Positions 22,301 through 34,300 of a stretch of DNA of 64,000 nucleotides are shown here, piece after piece. Where the stretch lies: positions 28,485,944-28,549,943 of the forward strand of contig CM039188.1 in the NCBI GenBank assembly GCA_008360975.2, in the 5' to 3' direction. The stretch is from Lichenostomus cassidix (lineage: Eukaryota; Chordata; Aves; Passeriformes; Meliphagidae). Within the stretch, counting starts at the first letter, position 1. Every line of letters starts with the position of its first letter. Below the pieces are notes generated by a model. It was not told where the DNA came from. It saw only the letters and a list, made by a program, of their open reading frames with translations, and did not search any database. The position numbers were made by a program, and so were the translations under genes.

Positions 22301-25300
22301 TGCTGCCAACTCTGTTACCAATGCAGGGAGGGCCATAGGGCAAGGGCTCCTGCCAGATCCTCACAGAGGCACAGAACATCTTGAGTGGGGCCAGTCAGGA
22401 TGGATGTGCTGGTGTCCTTTGAGCTATGGGCCCAAAAACCATCCCACCACTCTGGGCACATGCTCACCCCTGGCTTTGTCACCCTTAAGTATCTGAACTG
22501 AAAAGCACTGCAGGAGCTGCTAACAATTCATATTATTCCTTAAGCCACATCAGCAGGGAAGTGTGTGTGGATCCTGTGGGGTTTTTGCCCCTACTGTGTC
22601 TCCCTCCAAATCTCTAACTCCAAAAGGGCCACTGTACTTTCCTATCAACCTCCAGCTCTTCACCACAGCAGTTCTCTCCAGCCCCTCACAGATTTAACCT
22701 CCCTGAATGTAGATCTCTCTATTTGTTTCCTTTCTCCCCTAAAAAGCCCAACAAACAAAACTCTTTGACCAGAAAAATATTTTCCATTTGGTTCCCCAAC
22801 CCTGCCCAGATACCACCAACACCCATGGGTCCAGAGCCAGGAGCTTCTCCCCCACTCACACACATCCAGACCCCTCTCTGCCCAAATCTGCTTATACAAC
22901 TCTGCACTTGACCTCCAGCTTTAGTCACAGTGAGGGCTCTAGAAGATTTAGAAGGGGACATATGGCAACCATGCAGTTGCTGAAAGGCATAGAAAGGGCT
23001 TGAGAAAAGCTTCAGTGCTACAGTGCTTCAGCCCTTCCACCAACACACGGTGCCTCCAGGAAGGACAAGGCTTCATCCTCCCACTCTGATACCTCAGCAG
23101 ACTCCTACCAGCTCCTGCCACCCAAAAAAACTCCAGATAGGTTCTTAAAATAAAACTTGGCTCCAAAAACAAAGCTGCATGATCCCAAATCCCTAAACTC
23201 CAGGGCCAAATTCTAGGGTTCAGGTCCATCCCTCAAATAAAAAGCAGTTTAATTTCCATTGTGCTGAAGCCCAAGTGGGTTGAATATCTATTCAGCAGGA
23301 CCTTGTTGAGAGGAGTGGGCTCTGGAGTAGAGAGAGATTCTGCCTCTGCAAAGTGCAGTGCCATGGGAGCCTTGCCCAGTTCTGTGTTTGGATGCAAACA
23401 TGTAATTTGGTGCAAGTTCACCAAAGGTCCATGGTTTTGGAATAGATTTCTCCCTTCACAATGTACCTGGAAAAAGTCAGAATATCACTCAAAATAAGAC
23501 CAAAAAAACAAAAAGGAGAAAGAATGAACACACAGACTGTGCTGCACTTCCCTTTCAGATCAATTATTTAGGCTCAATTTTTTAAACCAAACTGAGAAAA
23601 ATTCACAGATTGTCAGTGTATGTCAACATGAAATGCAGAGACCCAGAATTTCACTCATCTGCTGGTCTGAGGCTTTCATCTGCCTTTAAACCTCAAACAC
23701 AACATTCATTTCCAAATGTGCATTTCTGCCAATAAGTATCACCAGACAGATCAAATTCGGACACCAAACTCAGCAAGATGTTGACCAGTAGAGCGTTTAA
23801 AATGAGCTTGTTCTAAGACCCTCTTCTCTCTTTGGGGAGTGAGTAGGCCACGAGCTTTATTTTCTGAAATGGGGTTTTTTTGAGCTTTCTATGGGGCTCC
23901 GGGCCCTGGGAGGGAGCAGCTGCACGGGACAGGGGTTTGGATACATGCATGAACCTTCAGATGACACCTCCACTCACAACCCACACACTGTGCCACTTTA
24001 AGAGCTCTGGCTCCATAAAGATGTCAAAGACGTCACTTCTGTATTCTTTAATTCTGCCCGGGCATTTAATGCCTCATTAGCATGCATTAACACTTGCTAA
24101 GGTCCGCTCAGGGACAAGGAGAAACCGCACTGAAAAGAGGCAGGAACAGCAGCACTCTGTGTGGTTTGCTCCTCAAGGAGCTGCTGCCAGATCTGGGGAG
24201 AGCTGCAGGGCTTGCACAGCAATGAGAGCCTGGGCAGGGAGAAAGGAGGGGTAAGAAAGGGCAGCTTTGCCCTTTCGTGCCAGGAATAGAGACTCTGGGA
24301 GAGCAATACTCAATACACTGGGGAGAGAATGTCCAACTCTGTTGGTGTTTCAGTGAAAAGCCAACACAAACCCTCGGTGTGAGCAAGGTGGGGCAGGCAG
24401 GGTATGGCTGCTGCCAGGAACACCAACGAACATGAGGAATAAACACAGCACTGAGCACAAACACAAATGGAATCATCATTTGTGTTCCTGTAAGAAATCC
24501 ATGCAGAGATCACAAAATACCTCGAGTTGGAAGGGACCCATAAGGACCACAGAGTCCAACTCCTCAATATTCAGTAATATTTAACAGGCAACAACGGAAT
24601 GCTAATGCCTGGTGGTATAATACAAAATATTGCATATAACTGCTGTGAAAGAAATCTAGAGGAGCATATCCATAGAGCACAGAGCATTCTAGCTGAGGGC
24701 CATTCACTTGCACTGACCTGCAGCCACCTCTGACCTGAGGCTCAGCACAGGAGTCGTTAGCAGTGCAATTAGAGGGGGACCAGGCATTTTTACATTGCAG
24801 CTACAAGCACTGGCCATGCTTTCACAGGTCACAGCCAGCAGACAGGGGTCACCCCGTGCTGTTTGTCCCACTCCAGAGGCCCTTTGAACTCTGGGATCTT
24901 CAGCCTTCTGAATGGGCACAGAGCAGGATGGGGAGGCACATGCTCTTAGAAGACAGTGGCACATGACTCAGTAGTAAATTGAGAAGAGAAACCAGGTTAA
25001 AGAGGAAAAAATAAATTTGAAGAGGAAGAAGAAGAAGAGAACGATTGGGGAAGGATGCAAATGATGCCCTGGAAGGAAGTGGTTTCAGGAGCCTCCCAAG
25101 GACTGGATATGAGTAAACACATGCACTGAGTCAGCCCCATGCTCCTCCAAAAGGCCTCTGAGGATGTGTATGCCAGACTTCATGAAGATGAAATATGGAA
25201 TGCAAACACCTCCCACATGGTCTCAGCCATGGGACTAGGACTGTGCACTGGGACTGTGAGCCACAGCTCCTGGAGATGAGCACACCCAGAACGCCGTGGG

Positions 25301-28300
25301 ACACCCTGCTGAATTGGATCCTGGCGATGCTCAGGAACCCTTCGCCTACAAGGGAAAATCAAACACTGCTACAGAGGAATGCTACTGCCAGCCAGCCACT
25401 CACACAACTCAAAGGTGGAATCTCTCTCCAGCCTTCCAAATTATCTGGGCTGGATGTCCCTGCTCCTCATCACAGAAGGTGCCACCCTGGCGCAGTGTTT
25501 GATGCCAGCACAGGGCACTGCAGGCTGCCCACAGTGGATAAGTGTGTCCCAGACATGTCTCTGTAGTTTGTGCTCCTCTTCACGCTGTGTGAAGAGCAGA
25601 CTTTCTCAATGACACTCCACACTAAAGGCTGAGAGGTTTCAAGTGTTGCTCTCAGAGCTCACTGCGTCTTGCAAAGTATAGCCAGACCCAAGGCACCACA
25701 GGAAGCAGCCTGGGATGACCCCAGGGCTCAGACACCAGCTCTTGTCTTGAGAACAAGGCCTAAAAGCCAGCAGCCCTCATGTGTCAGCAGCAGCAGGTGC
25801 CTCCACAGTTCCTTCCTCACCTGTGGAAATGTATTCTAAATCACTGCTTGAGCAATCACATTCTGCTGCTCCAAAATGTTGCAACAGCACGGCAGCCCCA
25901 TGCTCTGCAGGAGGGCAAGCAAGAATGCAGGAATACCAACACTTCAACAGCTGGCATCAGAAAAGGTCTGGTTTAAAGAAACACACGTTTTAAAAAACAA
26001 AGAAAAAAAAGGTGGTTTTCCTGATTTGGGAGTTAGATGTCATGCAGCCAAATGACATTGGACACACAGCCAAACAGTATCTGCAGGGAGCTTGTAAGCA
26101 GAGCAAGAGCGGCATCAGTCCAAGCTGCATAAAGGTGAATTCAGCTGACTGCTCTTGCCCACCACAGTCCTCAGCCCTGCCTGCTCCAGCACACCTGGAC
26201 CTTACATTTTTTTTTTAGGGTGACCCCACTGGATGGGAGTAAATGAAGCTGAAATAAAGCATCCATTTCTTTACACCAACCCATGTGATGAGAGTAAGCA
26301 GAATATGGCAAGCTTTGCTGCTTAACCCCAGAAGAAAACAGCAGAGGTGCCCCATTTGATTTGTTTCTTACAAACATTTGTCAAATGTCTGTAGTCTGTT
26401 CTTACTGGAGCCAAACTGTTTCACAGGTGGAGGAGGGATGCCCACCCAGCAGTGACACCAGGCACAGGTGCTCTGGCCTCAGTTCCTCACTGCTACAGGA
26501 CACAGCAAGTCAGTTTATTTTGCCTTCTTATTCAGAAGGATTATTTTGTTTTACCCATTTATTCTCTGGCATGCAGACACCTCAGGACAAGACCTTTGGC
26601 TGAGCAGCTCCTGCAGGTGATAAAAGCGAAGGCCAAGTGCAAATGCAACAAGGAGAAAGATCAAACATCTATATACAGGGTGTTTGATATAGGGTTTTGT
26701 GTCAGAGGACTTAGTTCTGCTCACCCCAACCACCCTCCCCTGCCCTGCAGCCTGACAGCACCTGCAGCCACTGACCCCTGAGCCCCCAGCCTGCTGCTCA
26801 GGACTGGGACTGCTCACAAAGCAACTGGTACTGTGAGGTTACAGCACAGTGACCCGAGCTGACACTGCCTCCTCTGGCACTAAAATAAGCCTCAAATATG
26901 CTGGCAGATGCGTGCTCCTCATCCTCCTCCCACATGGGAGGCAGGGAGGGATTGACCTGCAGGGCAGCTGCTCCAGAGACAGAGCTGCATCTCCCTGCAG
27001 CTGCCTGGCTCACAGCTGCACTAGCACTTAGCAACAGCCAAAGGATTATTTTTATCTTCCATATCTATATGGTCCTTTTGTCTCAGCTCTTCAGGTCCTC
27101 TTTCACTAGGCACTACTCGGAAAAACCTACAGATAACCAGACTTGACGTGAGTTAAAAGGAAACACTGCAGATGTGGTTTAGGCTCTGTTCCCTCTCTTC
27201 CTTCTGCCACAGGCCACCCTCTTCCCTTCTGGCAGGGGGTGCATTTGTTAAAAGCCACCCTGCCCACAGCACAGCCACAGACAATGGGTGCAAAAAAAGC
27301 TCTTCTTCCTCCCCAAACCACACTCAACCATTACCTGCACCTCAGAGGTTAATAAATCCAATACTACCCATTTCTTTTTTAACAGCAGCTTCTGGTAAAA
27401 GTTTAGGCATTAAGAATGAAGAGAATTAAGACCAAAAAAAAAAGGCTGGTGTGTGTCTGGAAGATGTGGATCACCTTTATTCTCACATTTCAGAGTTCAG
27501 ATGCACTCCACCATCCTCCATCCAAGAGGTAGTTATTATTATCATCCAGAACCATAGTTTGATTCACCACTGGGTAGGTGAATAGTAACTACAAAAGTAA
27601 ATATGGAAGAAAGTCTATTTTCAGAAGATGTGTCCATGGGCACAGTGATTTTTACAATAACAAAGCCCATCTAAAACCCCAGGGTGGAGACACCAGCAGG
27701 GGAATCAAACCCAAATGCTACTCTCAAAGCGTGTGGCTCTAATGCAGGGCTAGAAACTGGGGAACTGGCACTGAGCCATCATCCCACTGGCTCCCCCCAA
27801 ACACAGCACTGTTAAAAGTGTTACAGACAGGGAACAGCAAAAACAAATTGAAAAAGCACGAGTGAGATTTCTAACTTGAGGCCGTGTTAAAACAAAACAA
27901 ACAAAAAAACCCCAAAAAATAACCTTATCTCCTTGGGCCTTAGAAGAGGCTACAACCTCCCTGAGCTTCCCCATTTACTAAAACCAAGAGAGGAAGCATT
28001 CAGAAGTAAATACTGAGGACTTGTATGAGCTCAGCAGTTTTTGAAGCGGTTCCTGCAGGGCAGCTGGAGTCGCATTGCACATCAGCTTGGCCGTTCTCTG
28101 CAAAATAAACCCTGGATTTTCAATGAGCTGTCTCTTCCCACATCCCATCTTAGAAGTGATTCTGGTACTTGCACATACTTGCAGATTTGACACTGATGCT
28201 TTATTGCTGACCTGAGTTTTCCGTGTCACTGGAAGCCCTGTGTGGCAAGGGAGGCCAGACCAGCTCCTGTGCTGTGAGGCATCACCACTGTGCTGTGCTT

Positions 28301-31300
28301 TAGCCAGCCCTTTTAGTCACCTTAACCAGTTCAGAATGCTCACAGCTGCTTACAAGCTAGAGAGACACTGAAGGGCTTAATTTACTGTTTACAGACGCAA
28401 AAGTGTTTATAAATCAGATTTACTGTCTAATTCTAAAAAAAAAAATGAAGAAGAGAAACCACAAAAGATCTGATCCCCCAAAGCTGCACCACCACCAGTA
28501 GCTGCCATGCTGCTCAGGCAATATGGATTTTTGGGATGAGATCTTTTGTGTTTTAGGGGGAGGAATGGCTGCAGTATGACAAGTGCTCATCTCTAATTAG
28601 TGATGTGCCTATGTACAACCAGAGTCCTGGGCTGAAGAGCACACAAATGACACACACCTACACAGGGAGCTGGGGAACAGTGCTGGTGGCTAAGGGGAAA
28701 TTTCTTTAGAGGCCCATATAACACCATATCACTCTGTGTCCCCCAATCCAAGAAAAAATAGGTCTGAAGCAACTGAAGCTAATGAAGCTTGGCCTCCAAC
28801 AAGCCAGTCTCTCTTCATTAGAGGCAAATGTGTGATGCCCTTACTGGGGCCTCTCCTCTCTCCTGCCACCTAGTTTTATGGGACCTTCAGGAATGCAATT
28901 AGGGCAGAGATGTTTCCCCCTTTGTCAAACCGCCTGGCAGGCAGCCAAGCAGTTCAAAAGCTGGCTGTGGGTTGTGCAGCCAGCTGCCCCTTCCCCAGCC
29001 CAGCTGCAGGCAGGAGGGCTTTCAGCCCCTCTCCCACAGCCACCCCCATTTCAGAGTAGAGGGGACAGAGTGATGTGCCCAAGATCTCAATGCAAAAAGA
29101 CAACCTCTCCATCCGAAGAAAAACAAGGAGTAAAGCATTTGAGGGTTTGGAAAGCAACTGCCTGCTTTGTCAGAGAGCAGTGCTGCAGATAACCCAGCTG
29201 CATTTCTTTTGGCAGCACAGAACACTTGTGCAAGCCATTCCCTATGGCCCTTCCAGAAGCTGGATTAATGGTTTGAAGCAGCTACTCTGGAGCTGGCAAC
29301 TGGACTTGGAGAGCAGCAGAACAAATGCCACTTACTAGTGACTAAGTGACATTGACTACGAGCTGGATGCAACTTGAATCAACATTCACTCCATGTTATA
29401 AATTACTCCATTTCCCACCTGCCTCACAGATGCAGGAGGCATGTCAAAACTTACAGGCACTTTAAACCTAAGAGGAATTAAATTCTTGCTGCTTCTTTAG
29501 GTTATCTCCCACCCAAAATCTGCTTCTCCAGTTCATGGTGAGGACTGCAAAAGGACTGGAGCCATAGGCAGCACTGTCTGCAGGCATCTCTCCCCTCAAA
29601 TGCTGACAAAATGAGGTGCCAATATTTACAAATGGACCCAGGAATGAAAATGGCTTTTCCTGGCCCAAGGACCAAATACCAAGAGGCAAGAAACAAGTTA
29701 GAGTATTTCAAACCCACTGTGGCTTTTCTGGGAATGCAGGATGTCTGAGCATAACATGCCACCCATCCCTGTGCCATGGCAGTGATGGGGACAATTTTGC
29801 TACAGATCATAAAAGGAAGAAATGCCCAAGCTGGTTGGCAGTGGGCTCATGGGGCCTCTGAGCTGAGGCATGCCATAAATCACAGCCACATAGGTGCAGG
29901 GCAGCTTGCCTGAGTGGATTTTTCCTTCTCAGCTCAGAAACCTGTGCTTTCCTCCCGGTGCTCCCCCAAACCTCAGCTCAGGTTGGACTGGCTGTTTTCT
30001 CACCAGCTCTGTCCAGGATGGGCACCCAGATGTTCAGGGTATCCTCTTGTTCAACAGCTGGAGCAGGTGTAAATGCATTTGATGGGCACACCACAGCCTG
30101 TGTGCCAAACCTGAGGCTGGGCTCCACTGGGGTGAAAGCCCTGCTCAAAATACAGTCAGGCATCAGAAATGCCCTGAAAGGCATTAACTGCCTTCTATGC
30201 AATCAGAGGATTCAAAGAGTATAAATAAAACCCTTGACAGCAGTGATGAGTTCCCCTCATGGATACAAGCCAAGAAACTCCCAAGCAAGCACAGAGACAA
30301 TAATCTGCAGCAAAATGGGAGATCCCTACACGCTGCTTTTTTTTTCCTTGTGCATTAGCTAAAACCTTTTGGTCTCCCCCTGCAGTGGGATTCAGCCTGT
30401 GAGAGTGATGGGCACAGGGATGTCAGAGCCTTTCAGGGACAGACATTGTGCCCAGAAAAGACAGAGTGAGGGCAGGGTGTCATTTCACTCCCTAGCAGGA
30501 ACAAAAACAGCAACCAGCCACCACAACAACTGCCCTGGGAATGAACCTGCCCTGGGAGTCAGCCTGCTCCCAAGGCATCACCCAAACTCTTCTGGCTGCC
30601 AAGTCTACACGTGCTGGTGAACAGATGTTTAGGCTGAGCTGAACACCTGGTCTTTTTTAAGAAGGCCCCATTTGCAGGGGAGAGAGAGCCCCCAGGGATG
30701 TTTGTGTAGCAGAGGGCTGATTGTTAGGGGCAGCTTTGGGCACAGCCCTGCCATGCAAGCTCAGAAACTTGTGGTGGGCTGATAAATCCCAAGCCTCTTG
30801 GCCTGACAAAACCACCTCAAAATGTTATGCCACTGGCACAGTGCCTGCTACAACTCAAATGTAGCATCATAACTGCTAGAATTTAAGAAAAAAGAAAATA
30901 AGAAAAAAACCAGCCAACAAACCAGGAGGCATAGGGAGAACCACCCCACACAACTATGCCAGACTCCATCCCGTCCCTCGAGCAAAGAGCCTGCTTGGCC
31001 TCAGCCTACCCTTTGTTTTCTTTCATAGCTATAAAAAGAACTTTTAAAAACTTTGGCAAATCCCAAACCAGTTACGCTGCTCTTCCCAGCACCAGACGCC
31101 CTCCACAGGGACAGAAGCAAGCAGGTGCAGCAGAAGATACATAACTTGCTTTCCTGTGGAGCAGCAGAGCTCTGGCCCTCCTGCTGAAAAGGAAATTTAA
31201 GCAGAGGAGTGTCCTTCTCTCGCAGCAATTTCTACACCAGTAACCTCCAACCTCTCTTTATAGCACTGCTGCCCTGCTTGCTGTTAAATACATTGCTTTT

Positions 31301-34300
31301 GGGTGGGATGCTATCAAAGCAATGTGGTCCTCTGGAGAACCCCCAGGCAGAATTGCTCCTAATTACTTCACAGCTGAGTTTATTTTTTTCCACATCTACT
31401 TTCAAACATCTTTTTTCTGCTTATTCATCCCTCTTCCCACTCCTGCACGAGCAGGGAGAGCCTCACAGACTTCTTAATCTGGGCAGTCACTGTCAGGGTG
31501 GAACTGCCTTTCCCACTGCCCTGCAGCAGGGAGCTCCAGGGCAATTCCAAACCCAGAGGACTGCCTGCCTCATCTTCAGCAGTGACAAAACCACTAGGCA
31601 GGCTACAGGAAAATTAACACAAACATCCTCTATCCACCTAACAATTGCCTCAAACAGCCCGAAACTTGCAACCAAAGCTTACTGCTCAGCTCCAAAACAT
31701 GCAGGGCAAGATAAACAGCAGCGGGAAAAAAACATCACTTCCCTGGAGAAAACATAAAAAGTAACTATTTTTTCCAAGCCTACACTTGTTTGGAATTTTT
31801 GTCCAAGGTTTTCAGCTACGGAAATATTTTACTTGCTTGAAAGCAAGCAAATTTTAAAGACTAACCCTTTGACCTGATCCAACTGAGGGAATTATGTCCG
31901 AGGGCTAATCCAGGCAATTATGTTCAAGGTAAATTATTTGACCTTGGACTGATGAGGTTTTAAAACCATTTTAGCAAACACAGCTAAATAACTCTCCGAG
32001 CTTTGTTTAAGCAAAGCTGACTGGCTACAACTTTCCCAATGAATGACCTGTTTTCCCAGTGGGAAGAAAAATCCATACATAAAATAGCTTTAGGAATCTT
32101 TAATACAGCTTTTCTCTAATAAGTAACAGCCTGAAACACAACCTTTCACCTGTGACGTGCCAGAGGATTACGCCAAATTCTTCATTTTTAAAAGAAGATT
32201 GTTTCTGCCTAGGCAGGGAAGGATGGCACACGTAGGAAAAACCCAATCTATGAAAACACTAAGAAGTCTCAGAGGATTCAAACCTGTACTGGCTTACTCT
32301 TTCCTATGGGAAATGCATCAGTGTGCAAGAGATGTGCATAGTTCCATCAAAATAACAACACCAAAGCCAAGACTCTGCTCATCTCCGTGGGACCCAGGCA
32401 GCAGACAAACCTGCAGGGAGAGAGCCTTTCACTCCAGTGCTGGAAACCCAGTTCTGACGAGGAAAAAGCAATTTTTGCTCTTTACTGTGGGTGCCCTTAA
32501 ACCTCTCCCTTCTTTTTTTCATAATGAAAAGAAAGGCAGCACAGACTCCTGCAGAAACAGGGCAGATTTGGGCAGCCGGGACAGGCACACACAGCCCAGC
32601 AGCCTCCCCCATCTCAGGAAGTTCCCCCACTGCCATGACATGGGGGGCATGAGGGAGGAGAGGCTCCTACCTGAGCAGAGGACTCCCTTGTACCTGGCGC
32701 AGGAGAAGTCGTCGCACTCGCAGAAGGGGCCGTAGATGTTGCCGAACTCGCTCTCGTAGCACAGGCACTGGTTGCAGCTGCACTCTCCCCTGCCGCTGCA
32801 CAGCGGCTTGCCCTCGGCCTCCCGGCACAGCGCGTGGTGCAGGTCCCCGCTGGCCCCCTCCTCGCACTCGCAGCGAGCCCCCAGGTAGCCAGGGTCGCAG
32901 TCGCAGAGCCCGCAGGTGTAGGTGCCGTTGCCGCTGCACTTGCCGCTGGCGGGCGCGGCGCGGCCGGTGCAGCCGCACAGGCAGCTGTAGGTGACGGTCA
33001 CCTCCAGAGTGTCCCGAAAGCCGGCCGGCTTGATGGTGAACGTGTGCGACGTGTCCTCGGCGGGGCAGCTCCGCGCCTCCACGGCCACCTCGAAGGACAC
33101 CTGGAGGGCAGGTGGAGATGTAAGCTAACAGGCACGGCCCGAAGTGGCTCTCTAGGGTGCTCTCCAGGAAAGAAGAGGAAATCCTAAGGAAAATTGGTGG
33201 AGCAATTCCATGGAATGGGGCCCAGCTCAGTGCATCAGAGCTTTATTCCCAGGTGTGCAAAAAAACCCCAAACAATTGTGCATCCAGCAATCCAGCTTAA
33301 TGCACCAACATCTGCCGGTCCCATGGGCACCCTTAGCACTTTAAAATTCCCTATTGTCAGCCATTCACAGCAATTTTCCCCATCAGGGACCATTTCTGTG
33401 AAGTGGGAAGGAACTTGCCTGTTCCCATAAAATAAACAGGGCAAAACTCTAGCGTAGCCCAGTTTTCATGCTACTAAAAATAGAAAATTCCGTCAAAACA
33501 AGCACTATCAAAGATCTAACAAGTGTAGCACAAGTGCCTACAAGACCAGGGATTTAGAAGGTTTTATGGGACTCTTGATTTGCATGTGGAAATGTGTATC
33601 AGCCCCACAGTCCCAGGCTTTTGGCATGCTGCTCACAGGCCATTTTTAATGGATGCTTCTATCAAGCCTGGCTTCAGAAGGGTTATACACATCATTAAAT
33701 GGTTATACATCACACCCCTACTCGTTTTATGTTGCTACAATCCAGTGTCAGGGATTTTCTCCTTGAGAAAACCAAGACCATACTTTGGTTGCTTGCTTGG
33801 CCCCTGATTTAATCCTACTCTTTGTTAGGGCTGGCCAGCACTGCCCAGAGCTGCCAGTTAGCAAGGAGGATTAACCTTTTTCCAAGGAAATGAGACCCTT
33901 TCCTAGGCCTCAGGAAGGAATGCTTTCTCTCTGGGGACATTTGAGGGTCACCTCAAGCTCTCACTGCCTTCACTGTCCCACATGTCAAGGGGTGATGTGC
34001 AGATGAAGGCACAGCAGCCACCCCTGGCAGCAGAGCTGCACCCCCAGGAAACCTCCCTTGAACCCTCCCATTCCTGAGGCCTGAAGCAATTAGGATAGAA
34101 GCTCAAATTACAGAGGAGAAGGAGATCAGAAAGCAAGCTAAGGGGATCAGGGTAATCCTGCTCCCTTTCACCTGCTGACACCCACAGCCCCAGGACTAAA
34201 CCCTGCCAGATTAGTGTCCAGTGCCAGCATTATCCTCTTTGGGGAAACTTTCTTAGCAGGAGTCAAATCTTGACCCACGTGGAAGCGAAGGGGCAGAAAG

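Larger units (their letters stand above)
16822..32670 (-). other. ITGB5 intron 10
   Basis: At 15.8 kb this is the longest intron in the window, between exons 10 and 11. It carries a CR1 tail fragment (24508-24565), a G/C-rich tandem run (21173-21210), a GAA-rich run (25018-25041), and two stretches that look like candidate enhancers (23985-24105 and 31790-32035). No internal gene or RNA was recognised. Confidence 0.85.

Noticed and set aside
32667..33187. Overlapping low-complexity R/Q- and A/G-rich frames over exon 10
   Set aside because: Shadows of the GC-rich integrin exon in other frames.
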